64,000 nt of DNA, taken from NCBI GenBank assembly GCA_029204225.1, contig MU831869.1:1-64000 (forward strand). Direction: 5' to 3'. Under the pieces are notes generated by a model. That model was not told the origin of the DNA, did not search any database, and was given only the letters and a program-made list of their open reading frames with translations. Source of the DNA: Diphasiastrum complanatum (taxonomy: Eukaryota; Streptophyta; Lycopodiopsida; Lycopodiales; Lycopodiaceae). Shown in pieces: positions 11,286-26,930 of this stretch. Both the position numbers and the translations under genes were made by a program. How positions within the stretch are numbered: position 1 is the stretch's first letter; each line of letters begins with the position of its first letter.

Positions 11286-13019
11286 CTTACTTTGACAATA
11301 CCACATTGGCCTAAGTTGGTATTTGCATGATTTTTATAATGACATTGATTTTAGTATGAGATGCAATTAGTACTACCCAACCATAATGCCAAACATGCTA
11401 GGCATAATCTTTTTTGGATGACATCCTATCGAAAGTTTAGTAGTAGAGATCCCATCCCCTATCTTTGTTTTGGCTTCCGCAATTTTTGCATTTAGCGCAA
11501 TTAGCATTGCTCAGCCCAAATGCCAAAGCAACAAATTTACATTTTAATCTTCTAGTTAATTGACAAATAGGTTCATTGTATGGCTATCTATGATGCCTCC
11601 CAAATAGCAAGTCAGATCAATAGTCTGATAGTATCATTAGCATGCTAACAAATTTGTGAAAAAAAGTCTATATAATTATAGAACTAATAGGTAGTTGCAT
11701 CTATCTCTTCATATAGAACCAGGTATCAGAGTTTTTATACTTGTGTAAATCCCTTAAGTCGTATCTTTCAGCATACCTCACATACTTCCAACATAGGAGA
11801 CATATATGGCTAAGATGCAAGTTTTGAAAAGAACATGTTGGATAGAATGTGACTCTCTCTGAATGCAGTCATAGCCTAGAGATGAATGACCACAATATTA
11901 GTAGTCTTGAATATTGAAAATGAGCCATCAACTCTTCTTGGTCAATTTTATGGTTTGAATGATATTTGCTCTTTCAAGAAGAGCTAGTATGCAAAATGAA
12001 TTACTCTAAACAAAGGTTCAAAGTTATTGTGAATCAATCTAAACTAAGGTTCAAAGTTATAATCTCAAAAAAAAATTCTACACAAAGTCAATATTATTTG
12101 TGATTTATTATGAAGTCATGGTCACTCTAAATAGAGCTACTGCTCAAACACACGTGACAGACATTCATGATACGTAGAATCTAAAGTAATTGCATGAGTG
12201 CAAGAAACTGAAATAATGTAATAGGTAAGTGTATGAGGTGTCATAGACCACCATGCATTGAATCAATTTAGTCTAATATTGATCATTCATTCTACCATGA
12301 CATCGGTTCTTTTTTTTTACAAAGGATTTAGAGGCACCTCACCTGACGTAATTTGTGGAAAAAGTTTTGAATAATTGATTTACATATGATCCTCGTCAGA
12401 ACATACGTGCAATTGTAGGGACTTTCCGCTCAAAACATTGCTGCAAAAATGAAGGCCACAAAACTGCCATGTGTCATGCACTCATCTGAAAGCCAAAAAA
12501 CTACCATGTGCCATGTAATTTATCTGTAAAAGAAAACGGTTTACACACGATTTCAAATTTTCTTTCAATTTAATTAATTACACTTTGGCTCTAGCAGAGC
12601 TGTAAGGAGTCAGGACTCGGTGCCCATCTGCACTCAGGTCACCACTTAATGCTTGAGTCACTATTTAGACTTTGCAAAAGAAAAAAAAAATAGATGCTAA
12701 TTTCTTTGCCTGTAAAATTCTTGACTAGTATGATGAACATATTCACATTCTATTTTTGATTAATTTTCTATGGTAGTCATTGCACCGAGTTGGAATGGTT
12801 GTTCCACCTAATCGACTTCTGCTCTACGTCCTCACTTTACGTTGGAGGACCGAAGATGTGCAACGGTTGAGCTTGAAAGTGACGAAGAGTTGTAGAAGAA
12901 AAACAATTGTTTTTGACGTAGTTGTAGCATGGGCCATCAAACCATCGGATTTTCTATCACAACACTCACAATCCACACTAACAGAAGAAAACGTAGCCCA
13001 TGATCTCTCTAGCGTAGCT

Positions 13020-13162
13020 TATTCTTGAATTTGTAGCTTTTCATTGTACACTCACAATTTAGCTACGAGTTGAGCTTGAATCTGACGAAGCTCTTGAATC
13101 CATAGCTTTGCATTATAGCCACGCAAGTGAGCTACGAGTTGAGCTTGAATCAGACAAAGAGC
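13020..13162. repeat. 71-bp tandem duplication
   Basis: Two adjacent units each contain TCTTGAAT, then AGCTACGAGTTGAGCTTGAA. They start near 13021 and 13092. A weaker relative (GTTGAGCTTGAAAGTGACG) lies near 12866. Confidence 0.65.
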
Positions 13163-13319
13163 ATCACGGGTAAATGGTGATGAGCAGAGTCAAAGCCAAC
13201 TGTTAATTCAAAGGGTGAGAGAGGGGAGACGCAGGACAAGGACCCTTCATCGTCATCGTCGCCATTGCCATCATTGCTGTGAAAGAAGAAATAAGGCAAA
13301 AAAAAATGTGGAACTGATT

Positions 13320-16065
<2,746 letters not shown>

Positions 16066-16119
16066 ATGATGAATGATCTAAAAAATTGTAAAAATAGTCT
16101 TGAATACTGATAACAGTTT

Positions 16120-17010
16120 AAAATGATGGCTCTGATTAGAGAGAACTCAACATGCAAAGTATAATAGGATCTTCCCAAACTATAGTTTCAAACTATAACT
16201 TAGATCGACACGGGGAATATCTTGTAGGTGTCAAAGACAACCATGAAGGGAGCGAAACAGTTAGGCATCTAAGACAGCCATGTTTCCTTCGAGATTAGAT
16301 ATTTTGAGTGAGTCATGGAATGAGTATCAGTGAGTGAGAGAGAAATTATCAAAAATCATTCACAGTGGAACACACATAAGAAAATAGATAATTTGAATTA
16401 AGTTGTAGTCAATACAACTATCAGATCACGATCATGTGCCCGAGAATGGTTCACAGTAATGGTACACTATGTGTTGTGATCTTACAATGCTAGTTACAGA
16501 TTGAATACTATCTCTACTTCTTGGATCACTTTCACTCTCTCTAAAATTTTTGATCCTATGGAATCAGATAATTCTGATACAATAGAGTTCATAGAGGAAC
16601 TCTAAATCATGCTTGCACTAACTGATTTTGATTACATTCATTCATGTATCTCACTTACATCATATAGTGTGTTGTCGTTATGTATATATACATGCAACAG
16701 TTATAACAACAGTGTGGGCAACGAGCGTGAAGTAGTGCAGTTACTGCAAAGTACTGAAATGAACTATGACGTGGTCTGCATTGGACAATGCAGAGGAAGA
16801 GCTCTATTTTGAGTGGTAATAGTCGACGATCATCGAAGATGTCGATGTCACGAAGTTGACGTCAGGATGTCGACAAAGTTGAGTCGGTGAAGTCGATGAC
16901 ATAGATGTCGACGAAGTCGATCCTACAAGTCGATGTATTGCACAGACTGTAAGTAAGACTGCATGTTGTTGTAGAGAGAGAATATATCTACATAGTATAT
17001 TGGTGCTCGA
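16120..17010 (-). mobile_element. Probable 5' LTR and leader of the copia element
   Basis: A degenerate primer site (ATCAGAGCC on the minus strand, about 16131-16145) lies between gag and this block. The block shares phrases with the family A LTR, for example GACAGCCATG following a CATCTRAGACAGCC context near 16265. A TATA-like TGTATATATACATGC occurs near 16680. From 16819 to 16945 the sequence is a patchwork of GTCGAC and GATGTCGA words. The outer boundary is not certain. Confidence 0.55.
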
Positions 17011-17199
17011 AAATCGAATTCGGGTGAGTTGGATCTTTTATTTACCTTTGTCCCACAAAGGTGGCACAACAACATGATCACTGATCTTTGGATCAACTAT
17101 TGTAACTACCTTGTTTGGTGGATTTGTGCATTTTAGACCTTACTATAATGCTGCTTTGCTTGCTTTTTAGTCATAGGTCTTGATGGCCTACCTTTCTTT

Positions 17200-18570
17200 A
17201 ATATAACTACCTTTGGTGATTTCGTTGGTGATTGATCTGAAATCTAGAGATATCCAAATCTGGTTGGATCCATGTGTCGTAGGATCCGGTCATCTATCAG
17301 TTCTGTTTATCAGATCTGGAATTGGGTCTCTTGAAATCCAAGCCATATTCATCATATTGACATAATATGTAGTGGCAATATCAAGAGCTTGATCATTTGT
17401 TGGAATGATAATTACTTTTGATCTATCATCATATCAACACATATACCCAACTATACAATCAATAGTTGCTAACACTTGGTTCCAGTTAATATTATCAGTT
17501 TGAGAATCATAGTGAGCTCCCAATGTCTATCAGCTCGATCAACAATATGATTTGTTGTGGAAGAATCATCATCTTCTTTATGAAGAGATAACTTGATTAT
17601 CTAGGTTAGTGGATCAACTTCGATGGCTTGTTCATGATTCTCAAAAATAAGTTTGCTCGTACTCCAGTTATAAATTACTTGCGTAACTCGTAATCAAGGT
17701 CATCGGGCAATAAAATCAACAATATGATTTGTTGTGGAAGAATCATCATCTTCTTTCTGAAGAGCTAGCTTGATTGTCTAGGTTAGTGGATCAACTTTGA
17801 TGGCTTGTTCATTATTCTCAAAAATAAGTTTTCCCGTACTCCAGTTATGAATTACTTGCATAACTTGTAATCAAGGTCATCGAACAATAAAATCTGGTGG
17901 ACTGATGGTGCTTTTGGTAAGTCCATCGTTACAAAAGTAATGACAAATTATACACTAGCAATTTTGACTGGTATATCTTCCACCATTCCTTTAGGCTTGA
18001 CACTTGACTAATGTGCCAACTTGATTGCAAAAGTTGTGGCTTCATTTTTGTAAGATCCCACTTGGCACATTATTTGGTAGAAATCAGATTGACTTCATAC
18101 CCTCCATCTATCACGACTGTCTCTCGATCAAAATGCTTATGTTGAATCGACAAGGTGATATTCCGTTGTGCAATTTTCCACATGGCCCTACATTTAGTAC
18201 TTCATTTGACTCTTCGAATTCCACATAATATAACAATTCACATTGGATTTTGGTCTCAGTCTTGGTCAATCAATCTGATAGTACTTCTCTGACATGATGT
18301 ACCAATTACAAGGACTCTCCCAGAGTTATATCCATCTTACTTGAAAGGATATTCATAATCAGCTCCATTTGTGGAATCTCTAGTTTTGTCATTTTGAATA
18401 ATTTTTTGCGTTGATGTAATTGAGTATAACATCGTTTCTTTGATGAGATCTTTGCATAAATCAAATAATCTCGTTGGTACAACTAGCACAGGAGGATTCT
18501 CAGTAGCGACTCTAGCTAATAAGTAGAATTTGGTTGGGAAGATTGGTGGACAAATGTTATGCAACTAAAT
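17200..18570 (-). mobile_element. Ty3/gypsy-like remnant with protease-like motif
   Basis: Conceptual minus-strand reading with many stops includes DRETVVIDGGYEVNLIS near 18100, resembling the retroviral-type aspartic protease region of gypsy elements (usually D-S/G-G around the active site). Upstream is PPVLVVPTRLFDL near 18470. No RT or integrase is visible, so the family call is tentative. Confidence 0.4.
17538..17892. repeat. 177-bp direct tandem duplication
   Basis: ATCAACAATATGATTTGTTG occurs at 17538 and 17715, and the next 170 bases repeat with about ten differences (for example CTTCTTTATGAAGAG versus CTTCTTTCTGAAGAG). The unit lies inside the gypsy-like remnant and would have repeated a coding block. 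Confidence 0.9.
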
Positions 18571-18841
18571 TTATTCTGATAAAGTAATGAATCTTGTTTT
18601 AGACATGGATAACATCTGATGCTCATCTATGACACTTGTCTTCTCCACTATACTAACTTGTGCGGTTTTGTGTTATGGGATGGTGGCAGGTAACAACTGA
18701 GTATCCTAAAACTTGCCTTGCTTTATGGTACCTTGTACTGTAAGCCTTTATAGAGCTTTGTTACAGCTTGTTATGCTATAAAATAAAAGAGTTCAAAGGA
18801 TTTGGTCTTGACTTTTCAAGAGGGACTATGCTAAATGTTTT

Positions 18842-18993
<152 letters not shown>

Positions 18994-19501
18994 GGATGCT
19001 CCTTTGTTCAACTTCACCTACTGCATTAACATAAAAGTGGACAAATACTGATGTACCGCTCCTCCAAACTTACAAGGTTTTTTTTACATTATACCCTTGC
19101 ATATGATAAAGTTCCATTCTTAACTAAAAGGGTTTCCCACAAAAATTTGAAATGGTTTGGTTTGTTTAAAATAAATTGGAGGGAAATGGAATTTCCCACT
19201 CCCACTCACTCCTTCCAGGTTACTACCTTACTAGACACTATAAGTGCAGGCTCTTTTCAACCCTGTGGCTCTACAACACCAGTGAAGAAGTTTGCTCCTC
19301 TGTCACTCGTTGAAAGTGCGCCCTACCTACCTACGGATCAACGATTTGCTAGCTTACGGTATGTATCTTCTTCTCTTTTACACTCCTCTTGTAATTGCTC
19401 TACTCTCCTGGTAAGGATAGTTTGATAACCTTCTGCTTCTCGGTGATATTCATCACTCTAAGTTGTAAAGAGGTTGTGATAGGTTAAGAATGCATTGAAG
19501 T

Positions 19502-19880
19502 CCAGCGATGGACATCAATGATACTTTTTGATAATTGAAACCATCCATTCTGTCTCAATAGGCAACGATGGATAGTTTGGTTTATGTGATAATCCTTTGA
19601 TATTGCAGGTGATAACAATGATATAGTAACCATCTTTCTGAGCAAAAACTTGCTCTATACTGCTTAGAAGACAACGATGGAGGGCTGCCTCATGTATTCA
19701 CACTTTGTTCACACTTTTTGTGAATAGGTTGGGCGTTGTCCAGCAATGGACAGTAGATCGCTGCCTATTGCCTAATTTATGATTGATAATGTATATGCTT
19801 ATGTTCTATCCAACGATGGATAGCTTCGGCATGATTGGTCTTGCACGTACGTGCCTTGCTGTCTAGCGATGGATAGGAGG
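19502..19880. repeat. Six dispersed copies of a CMRCRATGGAYAG motif
   Basis: Near-identical 13-15 bp words begin at about 19502 (CCAGCGATGGACATC), 19560 (GCAACGATGGATAG), 19670 (ACAACGATGG), 19740 (CCAGCAATGGACAG), 19810 (CCAACGATGGATAG) and 19863 (CTAGCGATGGATAG). Sequence between the copies is not repeated. Confidence 0.75.
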
Positions 19881-21290
19881 GTCATCTGCTCTTCTTGTAC
19901 TAATACTTTAAGATCATCGGTGGCTGTTGGACCATAAATTTATGCTTTCTGTTCACATACTTTTTAAGCTTATTTCTGACAAATCTCACAATACGAAACT
20001 AATGATATCTCATGTTGTAGTTTCATTATATTGCTCTAGCCTCTTCAGAATACTACTTGGTTCATTCCTAAACCTACTACTCGTTATCGCAAGGTATGCA
20101 ACCAACTGGATCTCTACAATGCAAGTTAACTAGCATAGTCAGAAGATGTCTTGTAAATGCTTTCTATATAACTCTCCGTAGCAATATGCTAAATAAATGT
20201 GTCTCTTGGCTTCTCTATGATCTAAAAGAGAAAGAACTCATTCGCTTAAAAACTACTATGGCTGCCTCTCAAGAAGCTACATCTACAACCATTTAGGTAC
20301 GCATTCCGAGTTTAAACGAACTCCTTGCAACTTCGGTAAGCATGGTAGTTTCGGTTCCATATAGTTTATGGTATACCACTATTTTACACAAGTTCACTTT
20401 TTTTCTTCTCTTTTTTTGTCCCTTTTTCGAAAAAAAGAAACCACATAAGACCACATTTAAATCAAAATAAAGTACCTTGAAATAAGATTTGGTCACTGAA
20501 TTTAACAGTTAGGACTCCAATAATATGATCTTAGACAGCATGGATATGCGTAAGAATTGTAGTTTATACTTAAGGATTAGAATGGCACGGATCTGCCCTA
20601 ATACCTAGTATAAACATTGGCAGTCTCTTACTAAATATTAATCACATCTTTCCTACACAGTGTCCTAATACCGTGGATGTTATGTCATTTAGATATAACA
20701 CTCATGGTAACACGTTACCTTACTCCCGTCAGTGTTACTTTAGACTCTTGGTGAGATACAACTGAAAAGCATGGATACGCTCAGGAGTATGGACAATAGT
20801 GCATGACATACCTTACTATGTAAGGGTCACTTGGGTCAATATAGCATAAATTTGCTCTGATACCAGCACACGTGTTCACACCAGGTCTTTTGGCTAAGTA
20901 AAACTCAAAATGGTGTAAACTTTTCATATATATATTTTTGACTAAAACGAACTGATACGGACCAATTGACCGTAAGTTGATTAGTATGGCACTCGCCCTG
21001 ATATGATGATATAACGGCTTGGCCTATTGCTAAACTATCATGTGTATGAGAAGACTGGACTATGGTTAAAATGCTATTTAAAGTTGTTAAGTGACATGGT
21101 GGTAGGTGTTAGTTAGATGTCTTGAAAGTGGTTATGCTTTATGGTGCTTTCTAGTACTATATTTTACTTTTCACTTGTACTTTACCTTGTTGGATTATGA
21201 ATAAAGGCTTTAAAGAGCTTCAGTCTTGCTTTGTCAAGAGGAACTAAGTGCGGTCATGTATCTCTCTCTCTATGTCTACAACCTCAAATG

Positions 21291-22704
21291 TTTAGGTAAT
21301 TTAAGGTGATGTAAAATGTTGTCAAATGATAGAGTAAAGTTTGATTGTATGAGATTATAAATTACTATATAAAAATTGCCATGTGAAATATATAGCTTAT
21401 CTCTTCAAGAGACTTGGCTCAAGATGACAAACAAAATAAGTGTAGCCTCCTCCTTCAAAATCATTAGAAAATTGTCATTACACTTTCAATAAAATGAGAG
21501 ATTGTTGTGAAAATACAAATATATTGATGGTAGAATGTAAAGACCCTTATCATGAGACAACATCTCACACTTGTATTCCTCAATATTTATTTAGTTTAAT
21601 CAATTTTGTATGGATCTCGATGGATCATTTTATGTACAAGAAGCAATTTAAGGTAAAATAGACTTCTAAATGCCTCATAACATTTAATGGAACTATTAAG
21701 ATATTTAAATAAGATAATACTCAGAAGTGATATTAAGTATTGTTTAGCAACTATGTGAGCTTTGATTGCCTATTGTTATAATATGAATAAAGGAAAGAAG
21801 ATTTATATAAGGTACAAAAACCTTTAGCATATGCAATGAACCAATATAGAATTGTACAAAATCAATGCAACAACACACTTTACTTTTCAATTGTGTGCTG
21901 GTGGAAGTGATTGAATCCTTTGCTAATAATTGACATATAGATATAAAATGTGAACATGTATTAGTTATTGATTTTACAAAGTCCAAAAATGAGACCTTCA
22001 CTATTGTAAAGTTATCTACAAAAACTCAAAACTTATCCATAATGTTGTAGTAGTACTCAAAAGCTTAATACTTATAATTGTTCAATATTAGATAAGTAGT
22101 TGAATTGGACTGACTTCGAGTCAACAAATCATGGATGTTGTAGATTTTTTTTTTTGAAAAACAAACAATTTACATACTTCCAAGAAGTTATTGTCCTACT
22201 GATTGTCAAAAAGTTTTGAGTTGATGACTGAATACCGTAATTGAATTTTACATGAGTTGTGCTTTTTTTGCCGCTTAGCTAAGTTTATCGGTGATAACTC
22301 ATATTACTACTAAAAACAATTAGCTCCTCATTTGAGTTTGTTTCTTTTGTATGTCCTCTTTTGTGTGGCTGATTGGAACCAAAATCTTGGCAACAAGGAG
22401 GGGACAAATTATTTTATACTACATAAACATAATTCAAAGAATGCTCAAGTACTTATTGCAAAGTAGAGACAATTTCTATGAGTTGAACTCCAAAAAAATT
22501 TACAAGAGCTACAATACATGTTTTCAATAAGTGAAGATTTAAACTTATGCATTGGGTTGGCAAGTTTACCATGATTTTCTTGGAAAAATATTGGTGTTCA
22601 GCCTATTAATAACATTATAACACATTATTTCACAAGATGCCTAAATGCAAGCTAACATCCATCCATGAATCAAATACATGCTAAAAAAATGAAAATTTGG
22701 CTTA
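21291..22704. other. No gene seen; probable gypsy internal region without legible coding
   Basis: AT-rich sequence with only short frames. It lies on the internal side of the minus-strand gypsy primer site at 22705-22724, so it would be leader or decayed gag, but I see no gag signature. Confidence 0.4.
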
Positions 22705-22724
22705 GCTCCCCGACAACGGTGCCA
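22705..22724 (-). promoter_or_regulatory. tRNA-Asp-type primer binding site
   Basis: The minus strand reads TGGCACCGTTGTCGGGGAGC, differing at two bases from the tRNA-Asp-complementary site of many plant Ty3/gypsy elements (TGGCGCCGTTGCCGGGGA). It sits four bases from an LTR end. Confidence 0.75.
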
Positions 22725-22728
22725 AAAT

Positions 22729-23474
22729 TGTAGCAGATATTTCCTATCCACCTTCAACCCTAGATCCAAGCACACAAGCATCACGGAACTAAAGAGGATC
22801 AACTAGTTATCACGTAGAGATTCATTCCCATGAGAGCGATAACATAGTTCATAATCCATCAAATGCACATGATCCATATCTAACATTAAGATCCACTAAG
22901 ACTACTATCCTTTAACATTAGCAAGTAACACTACATAACAATGGTAGAGCTTACTCTTCTCTCTCTCTCTTTCTCTCTCACAAAAAGTATAACAATAATC
23001 AATCCCATTAAGCATCAAATCCAACAATTAGCAAATCCAAATAAAACATGAGACGACGTTCCATATCCATTCCATAAGAGGCCCAACCTGCTTGTATTGA
23101 AATGAAGAGAGAAAGTGTCTACAATAATTCAAAACTACCACTATATATAGTGGATTTTAGGGCTTTGGCCTCAAATCCTATTGGCCAATTTATACCCTAA
23201 ATATCTGAAATTCAAAAGTTGGAGAGAACCCATTCAAAATTTGGAGGGAACCAATTCAAAAACGGGGGGGGGGGCTTTTTATCCACTAACTTGGCTATTT
23301 AGGCCTTGCGACATTAAAAGTCTCGCAAAAAGGCCTAATATCCTTTTATTAACTTCTAACTAATCAATTAACTATGTGATCATCAGGTTGGACTTACACA
23401 CACATGGTGTCAAATCTCTCTCGCTTATTAACTACGGTTAGGGTTGTCTTGATATACGCAAACCCTCCAACAGA
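22729..23474 (-). mobile_element. Ty3/gypsy 5' LTR, 746 bp
   Basis: On the minus strand this begins TGTTGGAGGGTTTG at 23474 and ends CTGCTACA at 22729, followed by the tRNA-Asp-type primer site. A palindromic TATA region (CCACTATATATAGTGG, about 23139-23154) could be its promoter. A run of ten G lies at about 23264-23274. I did not find a second copy in the window. Confidence 0.65.
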
Positions 23475-23937
23475 CATATGCCACCCAACAAGAATGCATG
23501 AATATTTATGTTCCAAGCTGATGATGGCTCCAACCAAGATTTAAAATTTGAACTCAAAATCACATCAAAATAAGATCTACAATAAAGAATACACTTAGAT
23601 CAAGTAGATCTAATCAGCCATAGACAATGTAGAATCAATGTATTAGCTAGAGAGGAAAAATAGACATTGTATATTACTACTAATACAAGTACAAATCAGA
23701 TAACAAATGAGAGGAGTTGAGCCCTATTTAGACTATCTCAACTTGAATTATGTTTTTAATAAAGAGGCCTCCTATTATCAAGTAAGAGGTGGAACTCAAA
23801 CTATTATAGATTGGGGTTCACTCAGTTGCAAGAGTGGACTCCAAAATATGATACAATTGGGTCCTACAGGTCGTGGGTATAGATAGAGGCCTCCACCACG
23901 AGTTTCATAGCATGTATTATGTACGAAAATGTTGTTG

Positions 23938-24712
23938 CTCTTTGAATTGAAGATTCTACTACATGCATTTCCTTCCATGCTCCATCTTCATGCATATAGT
24001 TAGGGTACTGATGTATGAATGTGTTTGCTGTTGTTAATTCTCTCTTAAGGATTGGTTTGGGATTAGTATCAGGTAGATGTGCAGGGCTTGGAGGCTGGTC
24101 CATTATTCTACTCAATTCAGATGCTTCATAATTATCGGCTCCCGGAGAAGTTCTTGTTACAACTGTTGAGTGATAGATGTAATAAGCACTTTGTAGGATT
24201 TCCATTTGTGTTAGCATCAGGTAGATGTGCAGGACTTGGAGATCGATCTACCATTCCACTTATTTTCGATGTTTCCCAGTTTTCGTCTCCTTGAGGAGTT
24301 CTCCTTATTTGTGATTTCAGTTTTAAAGAGGTTGTGTTGATTCTGTGATTTCAATAGGAGTAGCTTTAGTTTAATTCCATGTTTTTTGAGTAGAATAGTT
24401 TAGCAATAATATGCAGACCATACGAATAAAGCAAGAACTGAAATAGTCTGTAGAAAGTAGAAAATCGAGTCCTGATAGATCCTACATCCAAGATGAACTA
24501 CCATTGCCAATCAAGGATCCAAATCAGGTTGTAGGTGTGCCACTCACAGGCGGGACACACTACCAATATTCGACAACCAGTAGACGCCATAGCAGACCCA
24601 TTGTTTAGCAGAATATCTATCAGAAGAATCGCAGCACACAAGGAGATAATCGTTGCTAATAGAGAAAAAATAGGTGCTAATAGAGAAGAAGAGACAAAAG
24701 ATGCTTGCCCTA
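23938..24712 (-). mobile_element. Repeat family R, copy 1 (gag-like repeat ORF)
   Basis: A near-copy lies in the same orientation at 39419-40207. On the minus strand both carry a module with STVV-RT, then SEISGVVDRSPSPAHLPD or a close variant. In this copy the module is seen twice. The protein is not one I recognise. Retroelement gag or a spacer ORF is a reasonable guess, since the unit is dispersed. The open frame at 24217-23864 is the longest. Confidence 0.55.
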
Positions 24713-24999
24713 ACCTTGGCGCTAGTTGCCATTGACAATCTTTTTGGTTTTTGATCCAGAACTTGTTTTTACAAGACAATTTTTCAGTTTTGACTCGTTT
24801 TTTGTTGGTTATTTGTTGTCTTGCATTTCTCATTTTTCCAAGCATGCATTCCAAATTCTTGTTTGTTAGATCGAGATTTTTTCAAACATCCTTATTGATT
24901 CTTCAAGTCTGTGCAAACTCACCTCAAACATTCCAAAAATCCACCGTCACAATGCTTTTTTGCATTTCTGGACATTGACAATCAAAAATTGAATTTCTC

Positions 25000-26930
25000 A
25001 TAATTTTCAAGTTTCTCGCAATTTTTAGAATTTTTTGAGGTCTCCGAAATTTTTTCGAGTTTCTTGGGTTTTTCAGAATTTTTCGAGTCTCACAAAAATT
25101 TTTCGAGTTTCTCAATTTTTCGAGTCTCACACAAATTCTGAGAGTTTTTCAAAATTTTGAGCTTTTAAATTTTTTTTGCATCCGACGAGTTCTTAGGTCT
25201 GAAGCCCACAAATTTGCATCTTGTTTGCATCTGCCACTCCATTTTTATTGTATTCCACGCATAACATCCGACAACTCTCAGTATTTCACTCTGCATTACT
25301 ATCGCATCCGCCAAAACAATTTCACCTTGCATCCGTCATCTATCTCACTTCGCATCTGACGCCCATCTACATTCCATCCGATGACCTTCAGATTGAATCC
25401 GACGTACTTGTAATTTTCGAGTTTTTCGAATTCTTTCATTTTTTGAGCTTTTTATATTTTTCGAGTTTTTACTAGATTTTCGTTATTCCATCAGACGCTC
25501 CCTCTGCAATTCCATCCGCCAAGCCACTTTGATTGCATCTGCCACCCATTTTTGTATCCGTCGCTCTAATCCTCAATTGCATCAAACGTTTTTTTAAATT
25601 GTTCGAGTTTTCGAATTTCTACCAAGATCTTATATCCAACGTTTTCTTTCTTCTTTTTCCGATTTTCATTTTCTGTTTGCATCTGATTTTGAAATTTTTT
25701 ACCCTTTGACATTTTTTGTCCCTTTGAAATTTTTCCACTCTTTTCAATTTTCGACCCTTTGCAATTTTTTGTCTCTTTGAAATTTTATTGACTCGTTGTA
25801 ATTTTTCGACTATCCTATTTGTTCAACTCTTTGCAATCTTTCGATCCTCTGATTTTTCGAGATTTTTTTGTTTTTTGGGTTTTTCGATTTTTTTAAAATT
25901 TTGAATTTTCAAGTTTTTCTAATTAAGAGTTTTTCGATTTTTGAATTGTTCAGGTTTTTCAAGACTTCATAACTTTTGCGTTTTTCAGATCTTAGTATTT
26001 TTTGAGTTATTCTATTTTTTTTCGAGTATTTTGATTTATTTAAAGATTTTGGATTTTTGCAACTTTTTCGAGTTTTTTGATTTTTTTTTTATTTTTTTGA
26101 GTTTTTCGAGATGTAGGTTTTTTTTTTCAAGTTTTTGTCAAGTTTTTCGATTTTTTCGAGTTTTTGGATTTTTCGATATCTTGCATCTCACATTTTTGTA
26201 TCTGACGTCCAGATCACTCTACATTTGACGCCCATTCAATTTTTTGAAATTTTTCGGCATTTTCCAATTTTGCGACTTTATTGGATTCTCAATTTCTCAA
26301 GTTTTTCGGATTTTTAATTTTTTGGATTTTTTCGAGTTTTCAAGTTTTTTCGAATTTTTAAGATTTTTGAATTTTTTGAGTGCTTCGATTTTTTTTAAAA
26401 TTTTCACAATTTGCGAGTTATTTTCAAGTTTTTTAGTTTTTCGATTTTTGTTTTTTTTTTCAAGTTTTTCGATTTTTCGATACCTTATAGTTTTTTCGAT
26501 ACTTGACATTTTTCAATCCCTTCTAACATTTTTCATGTTTAAATTTTTTTCGATACTTTATATTTTTTGATACTTGAGATTTTCTAAAAAAACACATAAA
26601 GGTACATTATTTTTTCGATCCTATATTTTTTGGAGCTCTTATTTTTTTGAGTCGTGATTTTTTTCGATCCACTAATTTTTTCGAGACATTATTTTTTCGA
26701 TCTATTATTTTTTGATCCACAATTTTTTTGATCCCTCATTTTTCGAGTTTTATTTTTTTGAGTTCTATTTTTCGAGTTCTATTTTTTCGAGCTCTATTTT
26801 TTGAGGTCTATTTTTTCTCATTCTATTTTTCGAGTTCTATTTTTTCGACTTCTTCTGTTTCGAATTTTTTTTTATGAATTTCATTTTTTCGAGTTTTATT
26901 TTTCGATCCAAATTTTTTTCGGATCCGACA
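25000..26930. repeat. T-rich low-complexity block of TTTTTCGAG words
   Basis: About 1.9 kb in which the plus strand is built from variants of TTTTTCGAGTTTTTCGATTTT, with strong T-over-A and C-over-G strand bias. Short islands (25200-25560, and just beyond the end) carry CATCYGACG or CATCYGCCA words instead. Open frames here are composition artefacts (Phe/Ser-rich plus strand, Lys-rich minus strand). Confidence 0.85.

Larger units (their letters stand above)
9701..13019. other. Long gene-poor stretch with degenerate short repeats
   Basis: No convincing gene. Words such as GGCCTAAGTTGGCATTTTG recur between about 10880 and 11320. A primer-site-like GGTATCAGAG at 11728-11737 on the plus strand suggests an old copia 5' leader, but no gag reading frame follows. 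Two GC-rich hairpins are listed separately. The remainder shows nothing I can name. Confidence 0.4.

Noticed and set aside
26244-26570. Phe-rich plus-strand frame and Lys-rich minus-strand frame
   Set aside because: Low-complexity TTTTTCGA sequence; the frames are by-products of composition.
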